This document shows, piece after piece, positions 6,320 to 6,410 of a stretch of DNA of 6,410 bases. A model generated the notes under the pieces. The model was not told the origin of the DNA and searched no databases. It saw nothing but the letters and a program-made list of their open reading frames with translations. This DNA is from Treponema sp. GTDB lineage: Bacteria; Spirochaetota; Spirochaetia; Treponematales; Breznakiellaceae. Location of the stretch: NCBI GenBank assembly GCA_031283905.1, contig JAITAW010000198.1, positions 1-6,410 on the forward strand, in the 5' to 3' direction. The position numbers were made by a program, and so were the translations under genes. Each line of letters begins with the position of its first letter. The stretch's first letter is position 1.

Positions 6320-6410
6320 CAAAGGCGGCGAAAACATTTATCCCAAGGAAATCGAAGATTTTCTCTATACCATGCCCGGTATCAAAGATGTGCAGATTGT
6401 GGGTATTGCC
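6318..6410 (+). pseudogene. N-terminally truncated acyl-CoA synthetase-type fragment
   Basis: The frame reads FKGGENIYPKEIEDFLYTMP, then a stretch ending DVQIVGIA, and runs off the window. GGENIYPxEIExFL followed by a DVQxVG strand is the hinge and C-terminal-domain start of AMP-forming acyl-CoA synthetases, which activate fatty or other carboxylic acids with ATP and CoA. A complete enzyme has roughly 400 or more residues before this point. Here an in-frame TAG lies at 6297-6299, and the only start-like codon before the homology is TTG at 6312, inside the T-run. No hinge or adenylation-domain sequence is visible in any frame of bases 6246-6317. It is therefore a remnant, a rearrangement junction or a chimeric join. 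A free-standing C-terminal domain is less likely because no start signal is seen. The enzyme family is clear; the substrate is not. Confidence 0.75.

Overview
The window looks like a piece of an uncultured bacterial genome with a roughly balanced base composition. I lean towards a Treponema-like spirochaete. The grounds are a secreted two-domain Fn3-like/TPR-like protein, a large Cache-type hybrid sensor kinase, and the style of the RecQ-family helicase. This assignment is an impression from protein style, not a proof. The nearly pure C run at bases 1-69 suggests a contig end or a sequencing artefact.

Layout. Bases 1-387 hold no convincing gene. They contain the C-run, a GC-rich segment with nested inverted repeats (71-159), a possible leftward promoter (146-174), two mutually exclusive small hairpins (260-284) and a good sigma70-type promoter (TTGACA, 17-base spacer, TATCTT, 326-354). 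That promoter faces a two-gene rightward operon. The first gene (409-1728) encodes an exported protein of unknown function with two beta-sandwich, Fn3-like segments and a TPR-like C-terminal tail. The second (1745-4651), 16 bases later with its own ribosome binding site, encodes a 968-residue membrane hybrid histidine kinase: TM, periplasmic dCache-like sensor, TM, HAMP, PAS-like, HisKA, HATPase, receiver. A strong 16-bp terminator hairpin (4666-4713) ends the operon.

The leftward gene 4620-6245 encodes a RecQ-family ATP-dependent DNA helicase. It converges on the kinase gene and overlaps its 3' end by 32 bases, so the kinase terminator lies inside the helicase coding sequence. To the right of the helicase start lie an extended -10 promoter-like element facing right, a small hairpin with T-runs on both sides, and the C-terminal-domain start of an acyl-CoA synthetase-type (AMP-forming) enzyme that has no N-terminal domain. 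This is probably a broken gene or a rearrangement junction, and it runs off the window.

How the genes work together. The exported Fn3/TPR protein and the kinase are probably co-transcribed, so the exported protein may act with the kinase's periplasmic sensor; this is inference. The helicase is a housekeeping repair gene with no evident link to the operon. I did not find a clear new defence or mobile system. The most interesting points are the right-end junction with its possible short RNA, the kinase terminator embedded in the helicase gene, and the paired secreted protein and kinase.
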